From Kribbella pittospori (GTDB lineage: Bacteria > Actinomycetota > Actinomycetes > Propionibacteriales > Kribbellaceae), in the NCBI RefSeq assembly GCF_004331465.1, contig NZ_SJKB01000001.1, forward strand, positions 806,001 to 870,000: 64,000 nucleotides of DNA, in the 5' to 3' direction. The notes below the pieces were generated by a model. The model was not told the DNA's origin and ran no database searches. It saw nothing but the letters and a program-made list of their open reading frames with translations. The first letter of the stretch is position 1. Each line of letters starts with the position of its first letter. Position numbers and translations under genes: made by a program. Shown piece by piece: positions 17,230 to 26,348 of this stretch.

Positions 17230-18123
17230 ATGAACTCCGTGCAGATCGTCGAGATGGCACCCCGCGACGGCCTGCAGAACGAGTCCGCCGTCCTCACCAC
17301 CGAGGCCAAGGTCGAGCTGATCGAACGTGCCGTCCGCGCAGGCACCCGCCGGATCGAAGTGACCAGCTTCGTCAACCCGCAACGCGTTCCACAGCTCGCC
17401 GACGCAGACGAGCTCATGGCCGCCCTCCCGAGGTACGACGGCGTCCGGTACGCCGGACTGGTCATGAACCAACGTGGTCTCGATCGAGCGCTGGCCGGCG
17501 GAGTCGACGAGATCGACGTGGTGGTCGTTGCCACCGACACCTTCTGTCAACGCAACCAGGGGATGACGACCGCAGAGGCCTGCGCCACCGCCGCGACGCT
17601 GGTCGCCGAGGCGAAGGCGTCGGGCATCTTCGCCACCATCACGATCGGCGCGTCCTTCGGCTGCCCGTTCGAAGGCGAGGTCCCACTCGACCGACTCAGC
17701 GAGGTACTCCGGCAGGTCGTTGCCGCAGGCCCCGACGAGCTCGCCCTGGCCGACACGATCGGAGTCGCGGTACCGACGGACATCGCCGAGCGCGCGGCGC
17801 TGGCCCGATCGTTGGCCGGACCGGACCTCCCGCTGAGACTCCACCTACACGACACGCGCAACACCGCCGCAGCAAACGCGGTGGCCGCACTCGCCGCCGG
17901 TATCACCACGCTGGATGCCAGCATCGGCGGCGCCGGTGGCTGCCCGTTCGCGCCGGCAGCCACCGGCAACCTGGCGACCGAGGACTTGATCTATCTGCTG
18001 CGACGGATGGGCTGGAGTACGACGGTCGACCTCGCCGAGACCATCGCCTCGGCCGGGTGGCTGGAGAAGCAACTCGGCAAGACCCTGCCCAGCGCGCTGC
18101 TGCGTGCCGGCTCCTTCCCCTGA
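17230..18123 (+). CDS. Hydroxymethylglutaryl-CoA lyase family enzyme
   Basis: A 297-residue DRE-TIM metallolyase closely matching HMG-CoA lyase: EMAPRDGLQNE at the N-terminus, ADTIGV, HLHDTRN for the metal site and the cysteine signature GGAGGCPFAP near the end. The reaction is divalent-metal-dependent retro-Claisen cleavage of a 3-hydroxy-3-methylacyl-CoA to acetyl-CoA and a keto acid. Two ATGs are possible; I choose 17230, preceded by GGAGGA (17221-17226) and giving the family-typical start MNSVQIVEMAPRDG. It is the last gene of the operon. The class III CoA-transferase at the operon head could supply its CoA ester. Confidence 0.9.
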   Translation: MNSVQIVEMAPRDGLQNESAVLTTEAKVELIERAVRAGTRRIEVTSFVNPQRVPQLADADELMAALPRYDGVRYAGLVMNQRGLDRALAGGVDEIDVVVVATDTFCQRNQGMTTAEACATAATLVAEAKASGIFATITIGASFGCPFEGEVPLDRLSEVLRQVVAAGPDELALADTIGVAVPTDIAERAALARSLAGPDLPLRLHLHDTRNTAAANAVAALAAGITTLDASIGGAGGCPFAPAATGNLATEDLIYLLRRMGWSTTVDLAETIASAGWLEKQLGKTLPSALLRAGSFP

Positions 18124-18125
18124 GT

Positions 18126-18758
18126 TCAATCCCGGCCCAGGATGCCCTGCTCGTACCCCTTGGCCACCGCCGCGGCGCGGTCGTTCACGCCGAGCTTGGT
18201 GAACAGGTGGCTGAGATGCGTCTTCACCGTGGCCTCGCTGATGAACAGTTCGCGGGCGATCTCGCGGTTCGAGGTGCCCATGGCAACGAGTGCGAGGACC
18301 TGGCGTTCCCGGGGAGCCAGCGGACTCGGCGCCGGCGTGCGGACCGCGGAGACCAGGCGGGAGGCGACGGCAGGGGACAGGACCGTCCGGCCGGCGGCCG
18401 CTTCGCGCACTGCCGTGAACAACTCGTCCCGTGGGGCGTCCTTGAGCAGGTAGCCCGTGGCACCGGCCTCGATCGCGGGCACGGTGTCGGTATCGGTGTC
18501 CCAGGTGGTGAGGACCAAGACCTTCGCGCGGGCACCGCGGCGGCTCAGTTCCTTGATGGCGTCGAGCCCGCCACCTCCCGGCATCCGCAGATCCATCAGG
18601 ATCACGTCAGGGTCGAGATCGGCGGCCAGCTCGATCGCCTCCACACCGTTGGACGCCTCCGCGAGAACAGTGAAGCCGGGCACGGACTCGAACATGCCGC
18701 GCAGGCCGTTGCGGACGACCGGATGGTCGTCGACGAGAAGCAGCGAGATCTCACTCAT
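18126..18758 (-). CDS. NarL/LuxR-family response regulator
   Basis: A 210-residue response regulator: receiver domain (residues 1-120) with acidic pair Asp10/Asp11 (LLLVDDHPVVRNG), phospho-acceptor Asp56 (VILMDLRMP) and Lys in LLKDAPRDEL, then a LuxR-type helix-turn-helix (about 145-205, LAPRERQVLALVAMGTSNRE). Its ATG overlaps the histidine kinase stop by eight bases, so the two form a cognate pair. The operon also carries an ABC-2 exporter, suggesting that the pair controls it, as in antibiotic-stress exporters of LiaRS/DesKR type. Only two bases separate it from the convergent HMG-CoA-lyase-like gene. Confidence 0.93.
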   Translation of the reverse strand: MSEISLLLVDDHPVVRNGLRGMFESVPGFTVLAEASNGVEAIELAADLDPDVILMDLRMPGGGGLDAIKELSRRGARAKVLVLTTWDTDTDTVPAIEAGATGYLLKDAPRDELFTAVREAAAGRTVLSPAVASRLVSAVRTPAPSPLAPRERQVLALVAMGTSNREIARELFISEATVKTHLSHLFTKLGVNDRAAAVAKGYEQGILGRD

Positions 18759-19980
18759 GGAGCACCAACGGTACGCGAGCCGACACCGCCGTACCGGAGC
18801 CTGGCTCGGCCTCGACGGTGAGCGAGCCGGCGATCCGCTCGGCCCGGGCGCGCATGCCCTCGAGGCCGAAGCCGCCAGTACTGCTGCGGGCGGGCAATGC
18901 CATCGGTTCGAACCCCTTGCCGTCGTCGCGGATGTCCAACGTGACCTCGTCGTCCATGAAGCTGAGGGTGACCCCGACCCGGGTCGCGGCGGCGTGCTTG
19001 GACACGTTCGCCAAGGCCTCCTGAGTGATGCGCAGGAGGGTGGCCGAGACCTCTCCGTGCAGGTGCTCCGCCGTACCCGTGAGCGTGAACTCTGTCCGTA
19101 CGCCGGTCCGGGCCGCCCACTGGTCGACCGTCTTGCGCAGCGCTTCGGGAAGTCCGTCGTACGACAGACCCGTGGGCGCGAGGTTGTGGACCGAGCGCCG
19201 CGCCTCGCCCAGGCTGTGCCGGGCCAGCTCGGTCGCGCGGTCCACGTGCTCCCGAGCGGCCTCGTGGTCGGCTGTGGTCGCGACCGCCTGGAGCTGGGCG
19301 ATGATGCCGGTCAGACCCTGGGCGATCGTGTCGTGGATCTCGGCGGCCAGCCGCCTGCGTTCGTCGGCGATGCCCGCTTCCCGTGCCTGGACGAGGAGTT
19401 GAGCCTGCAGCGCGGCGTTCTCGTCGCGGGCCTGCTGGAGCTCGACGATGGTGGCAGCCCGGCCCCGAGACCGTTGTTCTTCCTGTTCACTGAAGTGGGT
19501 GACGAGCGTCAGCATCACGTTGTTGCCTGCCAGGAGGACGGCGAAGACGACCCATTTCATCCCGCCGTCGACCGGGATCCCACTGGTCTGCGCCCCCGCC
19601 ACCGGGATCGAGCAGGCGAACAGCGCGACTCGTCTCCACTGTCGTCCAGGGATCAGTTCCTCGGCGTCGAAGTACCCCGCCACGGCGTAGAAGGCGAAGA
19701 ACGGGTTCGTCAGGGTGAGCGCGAAGCCGATCACGTACCGGATGGCGTAGTACACGACCGACAGCCGGCCCGGACCGCGGCGGGTCCGGTCGCCCCACCA
19801 GAGCTGGAGCAGCACGGCCGCGACGACGAGGGCCGCGGCCGTGAGCTGTCGAGCCGCGGTCGGCATGATCAGCTTGACCGTGGCGGCCGACAGGAGGGTG
19901 CCGAGGACGAGCAGACCGAGCGGCTGCCACCGCCGGAACACCTCTTGCCGCCGATCGATGTCCGCTTCCGCTGTCGTCAC
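18751..19980 (-). CDS. Membrane sensor histidine kinase (HisKA_3 type)
   Basis: The 409-residue kinase has four to five predicted membrane helices in residues about 20-165, a short coiled linker (VELQQARDENAALQAQLLVQAR), the HisKA_3 box ERRRLAAEIHDTIAQGLTGI with phospho-acceptor His216, and a HATPase domain ending LDIRDDGKGFEP and GGFGLEGMRARAERIAG. There is no sizeable extracellular sensor domain, so it probably senses within the membrane or through the neighbouring ABC-2 permease. It follows the permease gene by 12 bases and overlaps the response regulator gene. Confidence 0.92.
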   Translation of the reverse strand: MTTAEADIDRRQEVFRRWQPLGLLVLGTLLSAATVKLIMPTAARQLTAAALVVAAVLLQLWWGDRTRRGPGRLSVVYYAIRYVIGFALTLTNPFFAFYAVAGYFDAEELIPGRQWRRVALFACSIPVAGAQTSGIPVDGGMKWVVFAVLLAGNNVMLTLVTHFSEQEEQRSRGRAATIVELQQARDENAALQAQLLVQAREAGIADERRRLAAEIHDTIAQGLTGIIAQLQAVATTADHEAAREHVDRATELARHSLGEARRSVHNLAPTGLSYDGLPEALRKTVDQWAARTGVRTEFTLTGTAEHLHGEVSATLLRITQEALANVSKHAAATRVGVTLSFMDDEVTLDIRDDGKGFEPMALPARSSTGGFGLEGMRARAERIAGSLTVEAEPGSGTAVSARVPLVLHE

Positions 19981-19992
19981 CCTGTCAGTCTC

Positions 19993-20778
19993 CTACTCCC
20001 AGCGGAACCAGCGGATGGCGGCCGCCGAGAGCACGACCGCCCAGGCGGCGAGTACGCCGAGGTGCGACCACGCCGGCCAGTCACCGGCGGCGGCCTGGCC
20101 CAGCGCACGGGCCGCCGCTCCGAAGGGGGTCGCCTCGACGATGTGCCGGAGGACATTCGGCATGTTCTGTACAGGCAGCCAGACTCCGGCGCAGAACATG
20201 CTCGGGAAGAACACCGCCGAGCCGATCGCGCTGGCGACCTTCGCCGTACGGGCCAGTGCGGTCACCAGTGCACCGATGGCCAGCGCGACGGCGGCGGTGA
20301 GCAGTAGAGCGAGTGCGTACCCGAACGCCTGCTGTGGAAGCTTCACGTCGAAGGCGAGTCGGCCGATCGTGAGGCAGACCAGCGCCGACACCAGTGCGGT
20401 GGCGCCGTTCAGTCCCATCTGCGCGATCAGCAGGGCGGACGGGCGGACCGGGGTCGCCGACATCCGGCGCAGGATGCCGCGCTCGCGATAGCCGGTGATG
20501 ACCGGTGGCATCGTCTGCAGGCCGGTCACGATCAGGGCGACCAGGACGAGGATGGGCACGTACAGGTCGATCAGCCGGAGACCGCCGAGACCGGGGTCGA
20601 CCTTCCGGAACGACGGGATGCTGCCCAGGATCACCAGCAGCACGGGTGGGAAGCCAAGGGTCCAGAAGAGGATGCCGGGCTCACGCCGGAACAGCCGGGC
20701 CTCGGTACGCAGTACGGCGGCGAAGGGAGAGGCGGTGCCGCGAGGAGTCGCGGCCGGAACGGTGGCGGTGGTCATCAT
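19993..20778 (-). CDS. ABC-2 family transporter permease
   Basis: A 261-residue ABC-2 membrane protein with about six hydrophobic segments: a first one at PGILFWTLGFPPVLLVILGS, the elbow region YRERGILRRMSATPVRPSALL and a late MFCAGVWLPVQNMP. It pairs with the ATPase encoded just upstream to export a drug, lipid or peptide. The start ATG at 20778 overlaps the ATPase stop (ATGA; a second ATG follows directly). Its position between ATPase and two-component genes supports a self-regulated exporter unit. Confidence 0.92.
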   Translation of the reverse strand: MMTTATVPAATPRGTASPFAAVLRTEARLFRREPGILFWTLGFPPVLLVILGSIPSFRKVDPGLGGLRLIDLYVPILVLVALIVTGLQTMPPVITGYRERGILRRMSATPVRPSALLIAQMGLNGATALVSALVCLTIGRLAFDVKLPQQAFGYALALLLTAAVALAIGALVTALARTAKVASAIGSAVFFPSMFCAGVWLPVQNMPNVLRHIVEATPFGAAARALGQAAAGDWPAWSHLGVLAAWAVVLSAAAIRWFRWE

Positions 20779-21707
20779 GCAGCTCCGGTCAGGTCGAGGA
20801 AGGCGTCGTCCAGCGTGGCGTCGGTGACCCTGAGCTGGTGCGCGGTGATGCGGTGCCGGGCGAGCAGCGTGAGCAACGCGGTGACGGTGTCGTCGGTTCC
20901 GCCGAGGGTGATCCGGTCGTCCTTGTACTCGACGGAAGCCAGCGCCGGCAGTGCGGCGAGCTCCTCCTCGTCGAGCGGTGCCGACGGTGTGAACGAAATG
21001 ACGGTCGATCCGGCCGTCCGGCTGATCAGGCCGCGCGGGGTGTCGAGCGCGGTGATGCGGCCCTTGTCGATCAGGGCGATCCGGTCGCACAGTCGCTGCG
21101 CTTCCTCCATGAAGTGCGTGACCAGGAGGACGGTGACGCCGCGCGCGCGGACGTCCTCGACGATCTCCCAGGTGTCGCGGCGGGCGCGCGGGTCGAGCCC
21201 GGTCGTCAGCTCGTCGAGGACGACCACCCTGGGGTTGCCGATCAGCGCGAGCGCGATGAACAGGCGCTGCTTCTGGCCGCCGCTGAGGACGCCGAACCGG
21301 GTCTTCAGCTGAGCGGTCAGGCCGAGGCGTTCGGCCAGCGGCCGCCAGTCGGCCGGGTTCGGGTACAGAGCGGCGTACAGCTCGAGGGCCTCGCGTACGG
21401 TGAGCTTGGCCTGCAGCTCGCTCTCCTGGAGCTGGGCGCCGAGGACCTGGGTCACCGCCGCGTGGTCGGCGACCGGGTCAAGACCGGCGACCCGGATCCG
21501 GCCCGCGTCGGGGACCCGCAGACCTTCGATGGACTCGACCGTGGTCGTCTTCCCGGCACCGTTCGGGCCGAGGATCCCGAAGATCTCGCCCTCCTCGACG
21601 GTGAACGACACACCGTCGACGACGGTCCGGTCGCCGTAGGACTTGCGCAGATTACTGACTTCGACGACAGCCCCGCGGGCCGTCGTTCTCGTACTCGCCG
21701 TGGTCAT
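20775..21707 (-). CDS. ABC-2 exporter ATP-binding protein (DrrA-like)
   Basis: A 310-residue ABC ATPase with Walker A GPNGAGKTT, signature LSGGQKQRL, Walker B VVVLDELTTGLD and switch His in LLVTHFMEE. The C-terminal domain (about 215-310) after DTPRGLI is of the multidrug DrrA kind. The ATG at 21707 (MTTASTRTTARGAVVE) is preferred to an earlier frame start that lacks family similarity. First gene of the exporter/two-component operon running leftward to 18126. Substrate unknown; relatives confer resistance to antibiotics. Confidence 0.92.
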   Translation of the reverse strand: MTTASTRTTARGAVVEVSNLRKSYGDRTVVDGVSFTVEEGEIFGILGPNGAGKTTTVESIEGLRVPDAGRIRVAGLDPVADHAAVTQVLGAQLQESELQAKLTVREALELYAALYPNPADWRPLAERLGLTAQLKTRFGVLSGGQKQRLFIALALIGNPRVVVLDELTTGLDPRARRDTWEIVEDVRARGVTVLLVTHFMEEAQRLCDRIALIDKGRITALDTPRGLISRTAGSTVISFTPSAPLDEEELAALPALASVEYKDDRITLGGTDDTVTALLTLLARHRITAHQLRVTDATLDDAFLDLTGAA

Positions 21708-21799
21708 ACACCGAGCCTCGCGGACGACCCACCCAGCCCACATCGCCCATCAAGATCGACCCGGCATCAACCAATCGGCTGATGCCGGGGGTACGCCAC

Positions 21800-23599
21800 C
21801 TACTTGGTGTAGAGGGCCTCGACGTCGGACTCGTGGTTCTTCATCACGATGTGGCGGCGGAGTGAGAGCTTCAGGGACAGCTCGCCGCTCTCCTGGGTCC
21901 AGTCGGTCTCGAGGATGTGGAACTTCTTGATGCCCTCGGCCTTGGAGACCGAGCCGTTGGCCTCGTCGACGGCCTTCTGGATCTCGGCGATCAGGTCCTC
22001 GTCGGCGGTCAGCGACGCCACGTCGGTGGGCTTCCCGCGTTCGGTTGCCCACGGCACGATCGTCTCCGGGTCGATCGTGATCAGCGCCGCGATGAACGGC
22101 TTGCCGTCGCCGACGACCATGCACTGACTGACCAGCGGGTGCAGCCGGATCTGGTCCTCCAGCACCGTCGGCGCGACGTTCTTGCCGCCCGCGGTGACCA
22201 GGATCTCCTTCTTCCGGCCGGTGATCTTGATGAAGCCGTCGACGTCGAACTCACCCAGGTCGCCGGTGTGGAACCAGCCGTCCGCGTCGATCGCGGCGGC
22301 GGTCGCCTCGTCGTTCTTCCAGTAGCCCTGCATCACCTGGCCGCCCTTGAACAGCAGCTCGCCGTCGTCCGCGACGCCAACCGACACGCCGGGCAGCGGC
22401 CGGCCGACGGTCCCGATGCGGATGTCGTCAGGCAGGTTCACCGCCACGGCGGCGGTGGTCTCGGTCAGGCCGTAGCCCTCCAGCACCGGTACGCCGATGC
22501 CGCGGAAGAAGTGGCCGAGCCGGTCACCCAGTGGCGCGCCGCCGGAGACGGCGTACTGGACCTGGCCGCCGAGGACGTTGCGGAGCTTGCTGTAGACGAG
22601 TCGGTCGAACAGCGCGTGCTTGGCCTTCAGCCCGAACGACGCACCGCCCTTGTCCTGCGCCTGCGAGTACGCGATCGCGGTGTCCGCGGCGGCGTCGAAG
22701 ATCTTGCCCTTGCCGTCGGCATGCGCCTTCTGGCTGGCCGAGTTGAACACCTTCTCGAACACCCGCGGCACGCTCAGGATGAACGTCGGCCTGAACTCGC
22801 CGAGGTCGGGGACCAGGTTCTTCACGTCGGCGGTGTGGCCGACCTTGACCATCTTCATCACGCACCCGACCTGGATGATCCGGGCGAACACGTGGGCCAG
22901 CGGCAGGAACAGCAGCGTGCTCGCACCGTTGACGTCGAACAGGCCGTCCAGGATCTTCACCGCCGGGCCGAGCTCGTCGATGAAGTTCGAGTGGCTGATC
23001 TTGCAGCCCTTCGGACGGCCCGTCGTACCGGAGGTGTAGATGAGCGTGGCCAGGTCACTCGGCACGACCGCCGAACGGCGCTTGTCGAACTCGGAGTCGC
23101 TGATCTCCTGGCCGAGCACGGTCAACTCGTCGACCGCACCGGCCTCGATCTGCCAGACCTCCTGCAAATGCGGCGCTTCCGGCCGGGCGGACTCGACCAC
23201 CGCGCCGTGGGCGGCGTTCTCGGTGATCGCGACGACCGCGTCGGAATCGGTCAGGATCCACTGCACCTGCGACGCCGACGAGGTCTCGTAGATCGGCACC
23301 GTGACCGCGCCGATGGTCCAGATCGCGTAGTCGATCAGGGTCCACTCGTACCGCGTGGCGCTGAGCAGGGCGACCCGGTCGCCGTGCTTCACGCCGGCCG
23401 CGATCAGGCCCTTCGCGACCCCGGTCACCTGGCGGGCGAACTCGGCCGCGGAGACGTCGAGCCACCCGCCCCCTGAGTCCGACCCGACCCGCCGGCTGAA
23501 CACAGCGGTGTCAGGATGGGAGGACGCGTTCGCCCAGACGGGGTCGCTCAGGCTCCCGGTGGGTGGCTCGGTCACAGCAGGAACGGTGTACTCACGCAT
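21800..23599 (-). CDS. Long-chain acyl-CoA synthetase (AMP-forming, FadD15-like)
   Basis: A 599-residue adenylate-forming enzyme that activates long-chain fatty acids to acyl-CoA in the cytosol. The phosphate loop [11 protein letters not shown], the [11 protein letters not shown] motif, [13 protein letters not shown] and the hinge [15 protein letters not shown] are all present, and length matches the bacterial long-chain group. It is divergent from the SRPBCC/ArsA/glucokinase gene series with about 95 bases between. From memory the same gene lies near glucokinase in Streptomyces, so it is core rather than accessory. Confidence 0.93.
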   Translation of the reverse strand: MREYTVPAVTEPPTGSLSDPVWANASSHPDTAVFSRRVGSDSGGGWLDVSAAEFARQVTGVAKGLIAAGVKHGDRVALLSATRYEWTLIDYAIWTIGAVTVPIYETSSASQVQWILTDSDAVVAITENAAHGAVVESARPEAPHLQEVWQIEAGAVDELTVLGQEISDSEFDKRRSAVVPSDLATLIYTSGTTGRPKGCKISHSNFIDELGPAVKILDGLFDVNGASTLLFLPLAHVFARIIQVGCVMKMVKVGHTADVKNLVPDLGEFRPTFILSVPRVFEKVFNSASQKAHADGKGKIFDAAADTAIAYSQAQDKGGASFGLKAKHALFDRLVYSKLRNVLGGQVQYAVSGGAPLGDRLGHFFRGIGVPVLEGYGLTETTAAVAVNLPDDIRIGTVGRPLPGVSVGVADDGELLFKGGQVMQGYWKNDEATAAAIDADGWFHTGDLGEFDVDGFIKITGRKKEILVTAGGKNVAPTVLEDQIRLHPLVSQCMVVGDGKPFIAALITIDPETIVPWATERGKPTDVASLTADEDLIAEIQKAVDEANGSVSKAEGIKKFHILETDWTQESGELSLKLSLRRHIVMKNHESDVEALYTK

Positions 23600-23694
23600 C
23601 CGCGTCTCCTCAGTCGGTCACGAATTGTCGACTTCCGGCGCACGCTACAGTCACCTACCCATAAGTAGCCAGGTTCATGTGACCCAAGGAACAG

Positions 23695-24177
23695 GTGCCC
23701 GCAGCAATGCCCACGCTCGACCTCAGTTGCGACGACCTGGTCGTTGCTGATCCAGCCTACGTCGCCGAGCGACTCGGTTCGGACACCCTCTGGCGCGAGT
23801 GGTGGCCGGATCTGAACCTGACCCCGTCCGAGCGACGCGGTCTGGAGGGCGTGCGCTGGTCGGTGACCGGCGCGGCCATCGGTACGGCGGAGTGGTGGCT
23901 GGAGCCGGTCCGCGACGGGGTCGTGGTGCATTGGTACCTGCGTGTCGATCCGCGCCGGCCGGTCCGCGGCCGGGCCCTGGACAGGCTGCGCGAGCGGTAC
24001 GTCGCGGCGTACCGCGAGCGGATGTGGCGGTTCAAGGACGAAGCCGAGGCAGGCCGCGCGGCGGGCGAGCACCGTCCCGGATCCGATCCCGCGATAGTCT
24101 CCGGTGAGGACACCGCACCCGGCCGTCCTCGCAGTACTCGTCCCACCGGTTCCCGCACCACCAGCCCTGGCAGTTAA
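23695..24177 (+). CDS. SRPBCC/polyketide-cyclase-like conserved protein
   Basis: The roughly 156-160-residue product resembles the small cyclase/dehydrase-like proteins found near ArsA-like ATPases in actinobacteria: LVVADPAYVAERLGSDTLW, WWPDLNLTPSERRG, VRWSVTGAAIGTAEWWLEPV and a VVVHWYLRVDP strand. The last 35 residues are low-complexity (SGEDTAPGRPRSTRPTGS) and probably disordered. GTG at 23695 has AAGGA upstream; ATG at 23707 is a possible alternative. It starts a compact run with the next four genes. Enzymatic function unknown; a lipid- or polyketide-binding fold is the family expectation. Confidence 0.75.
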   Translation: MPAAMPTLDLSCDDLVVADPAYVAERLGSDTLWREWWPDLNLTPSERRGLEGVRWSVTGAAIGTAEWWLEPVRDGVVVHWYLRVDPRRPVRGRALDRLRERYVAAYRERMWRFKDEAEAGRAAGEHRPGSDPAIVSGEDTAPGRPRSTRPTGSRTTSPGS

Positions 24178-24188
24178 GAGGTGTATCA

Positions 24189-24623
24189 ATGGCGGAACAG
24201 ACCACCTCGACCATCGTGGTGAACGCGACCCCGAAGCAGATCATGGCGGTGATCGCGGACTTCGCGGCGTACCCGGAATGGGCCGACTCGATGCGGGAGA
24301 CCGAGGTACTGTCCACCGACGAGGCGGGCCGGCCGAAGCAGGTACGCTTCCGGGTCGACGCCGGGGCGATCTCGGACGAGTACACGCTGGCGTACACATG
24401 GTCCCGCAACGAGGTGACCTGGACGCTGGTGCAGGCCAAGATGGTGAAGGGGATGGACGGCGCCTATGTGCTGCGCGACCTGGGCGGCGGGGAGGGGACC
24501 GAGGTGACGTACCGGCTCGCCGTCGACGTGGCGATCCCGATGATCGGCATGCTGAAGCGCAAGGCCGAGAAGGTCATCATCGACACCGCCCTGAAGGGCC
24601 TCAAGAAGCGCGTCGAGTCGTAA
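24189..24623 (+). CDS. SRPBCC family protein (polyketide cyclase/START-like)
   Basis: A 144-residue single-domain protein with the START/Bet v 1-like pattern: TTSTIVVNATPKQIMAVIADFAAYPEWAD at the N-terminus, a central TEVTYRLAVDVAIPM strand and the C-terminal amphipathic helix IIDTALKGLKKRVES. Members bind hydrophobic ligands such as lipids, polyketides or isoprenoids in a helix-grip cavity. AGAGGTG precedes the ATG. It lies 11 bases after a related protein and five bases before the ArsA-like ATPase, a grouping I recall as conserved in actinobacteria, hinting at a shared but uncharacterised envelope or lipid role. Confidence 0.85.
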   Translation: MAEQTTSTIVVNATPKQIMAVIADFAAYPEWADSMRETEVLSTDEAGRPKQVRFRVDAGAISDEYTLAYTWSRNEVTWTLVQAKMVKGMDGAYVLRDLGGGEGTEVTYRLAVDVAIPMIGMLKRKAEKVIIDTALKGLKKRVES

Positions 24624-24627
24624 GTCC

Positions 24628-25956
24628 GTGACTCGGGTTCTGCTGTACACAGGTAAAGGTGGCGTAGGCAAGACGACCTCCGCCGCGGGAACGGCCACGC
24701 TCGCCGCGCTGCGCGGGCTGCGCACGCTGGTGCTGTCGACGGATGCCGCGCACTCGCTGTCGGACGCGTTCGACTGCGAGGTCGGCGGTGAGCCGACCGA
24801 GGTCGACGACTTGCTGTTCGTCCAGCAGATCGACGCCCAGCGGCGGTTCGAGCGGTCCTGGGGCGACATCCAGGCGTACCTGCGCTCGGTGCTGAACATG
24901 GTCGGGGTCGACCCGATGGAGGCCGAGGAGCTGACCGTGCTGCCCGGCGCCGAGGAGGTGCTCGCACTGCTCGAGGTGCGCGACCACTTCCGGTCCGGAC
25001 GCTGGGACGTGATCGTCGTCGACTGCGCGCCGACCGCCGAGACACTCCGTTTGCTGGCGTTGCCCGAGGCACTGAACTGGTACATGGGCCGCATCTTCAA
25101 CGCCGAGCGCAAGGTGATGCGGACCTTCCGGCCGTTCCTGAGTCGTCCGTCGGGCATCCCGGTGCCGGACGACACGGTCTTCGACGCGCTACGGCGATTG
25201 CAGAGCGACCTGTCGGACATCCGCACGTTGCTGGCCGGCCCGGACGCGTCGGTGCGGCTCGTGCTCACGCCGGAGGCCGTGGTCGTCGCCGAGGCGCGGC
25301 GTTCGCTGACCCGCCTCTCGCTGTACGGCTACCGCGTGGACGGCGTGGTGGCGAACCGCGTGTTCCCGGCCGCGGGCGCGGACACCTGGCGACGTCAGTG
25401 GGTCGCCGCGCAACGCGGCATCCTCGAGGAGGTCGCCGACTCGTTCCGGCCGTTGCCGATCTGGGAATCGCCGTACCGGGTCTGTGAGCCGGTGGGCGTC
25501 GAGGAGCTGGCCGCCTTCGCGGTCGAGATGTACGGCGGGGACGACCCGTTCGCCCGGGCCACGGACGAGACCTCGCTGTGGGTGGACCGGCACATCGACA
25601 CCGACGGCCGCACGTACACGCTGACGATGCCGTTGCCGCTGGCCTCCGCGAGCGAGCTGGAGCTGGCCCGGCACGGCGACGAGCTGATCATCACGGTCGG
25701 GTCGTACCGGCGCGTGCTGCCGCTTCCGGCCGCGCTCGCGCGTGGAGTGGTCGCGGGTGCGCGACTGGACGAAGGACGGCTGCAGGTGCGGTTCGCTCCG
25801 CGCGAGTCGGCTCGTCCGGTGCCGTCCGGCGAGGTGCCGAGCGGGAGTGGGCCGCTGGAGTCCGCGCAGGAGTTGGCGCAGGGTCTGACAGCGGAGTACC
25901 ACGAGCAGCTCTCGCAGCAGCGAGCGCGCGAGGCAGCGATCGGGGAGGGCCGTTGA
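24628..25956 (+). CDS. ArsA/GET3-like ATPase
   Basis: A 442-residue SIMIBI-class ATPase with deviant Walker A GKGGVGKTT (residues 9-17), switch I STDAAHSLSDAF and switch II VVDCAPTAETLRLL. It lacks the cysteine cluster that binds arsenite in true ArsA pumps, and no arsenic genes are nearby, so arsenic transport is unlikely. A C-terminal beta-rich domain (about 315-395, YTLTMPLPLASASELELAR) resembles the alpha-crystallin-like extension of bacterial Get3/ArsA homologues. The start is GTG at 24628; the stop overlaps the next start in TTGA. A targeting or chaperone role for membrane or hydrophobic clients is plausible but unproved. Confidence 0.87.
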   Translation: MTRVLLYTGKGGVGKTTSAAGTATLAALRGLRTLVLSTDAAHSLSDAFDCEVGGEPTEVDDLLFVQQIDAQRRFERSWGDIQAYLRSVLNMVGVDPMEAEELTVLPGAEEVLALLEVRDHFRSGRWDVIVVDCAPTAETLRLLALPEALNWYMGRIFNAERKVMRTFRPFLSRPSGIPVPDDTVFDALRRLQSDLSDIRTLLAGPDASVRLVLTPEAVVVAEARRSLTRLSLYGYRVDGVVANRVFPAAGADTWRRQWVAAQRGILEEVADSFRPLPIWESPYRVCEPVGVEELAAFAVEMYGGDDPFARATDETSLWVDRHIDTDGRTYTLTMPLPLASASELELARHGDELIITVGSYRRVLPLPAALARGVVAGARLDEGRLQVRFAPRESARPVPSGEVPSGSGPLESAQELAQGLTAEYHEQLSQQRAREAAIGEGR

Positions 25957-26348
25957 CCAAGGAGCCGGTCGGTAGCCTCGCCGAGGAGGCGGCCAAGCTG
26001 TTCGCCGTACTGCAGCATGCTGCCGATGTGGATGCGACGAAGCATTCCGAACAGACACCAGCTGCCGATGAAGAGCATCAGCACAAGCTCGGTCCGGACT
26101 GCGTCTGGTGCCCGGTGTGCCAGCTGATCCACAAGGTGCGGAACACCAGCCCGGAGACGATCGAGCAGCTGTCCACTGCGGCCGCGCACGTGCTCGGCTC
26201 GGTGCGATCGTTGCTGGAGGCAGCCGCTGCGGCAGCCCGGCAGGCCCAGGAGGACGCAGCATCGCGTTCCCCCAAGCAGGAGGACGAGCCGAGCCGGCCG
26301 ACGGTCGACCGGATCGACGTGAGTGAGGACCCCGAACCATGGGACTGA
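25953..26348 (+). CDS. DUF5304-like small conserved protein
   Basis: A 131-residue protein starting at TTG 25953, with GGGGAGGG just upstream and the ArsA-like stop overlapped (TTGA). The core is a helical region EEAAKLFAVLQHAADVDA, a possible metal site CVWCPVCQLIH (three cysteines and a histidine), then a helix with many alanines and a disordered acidic tail ending DVSEDPEPWD. I assign it to the DUF5304-like proteins seen upstream of glucokinase in actinobacteria. Its last ten bases overlap the glucokinase start, implying coupling. Function is unknown; the CxxC pattern suggests zinc binding. Confidence 0.75.
   Translation: MTKEPVGSLAEEAAKLFAVLQHAADVDATKHSEQTPAADEEHQHKLGPDCVWCPVCQLIHKVRNTSPETIEQLSTAAAHVLGSVRSLLEAAAAAARQAQEDAASRSPKQEDEPSRPTVDRIDVSEDPEPWD

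Noticed and set aside
21917..23476. 519-codon open frame on the plus strand
   Set aside because: Lies opposite the acyl-CoA synthetase gene; composition is Arg/Val/Asp-biased frame shadow with no domain.
24628..25956. Arsenite-pump ATPase ArsA
   Set aside because: Metal-binding cysteines and ars neighbours are missing; kept as ArsA/Get3-like ATPase only.
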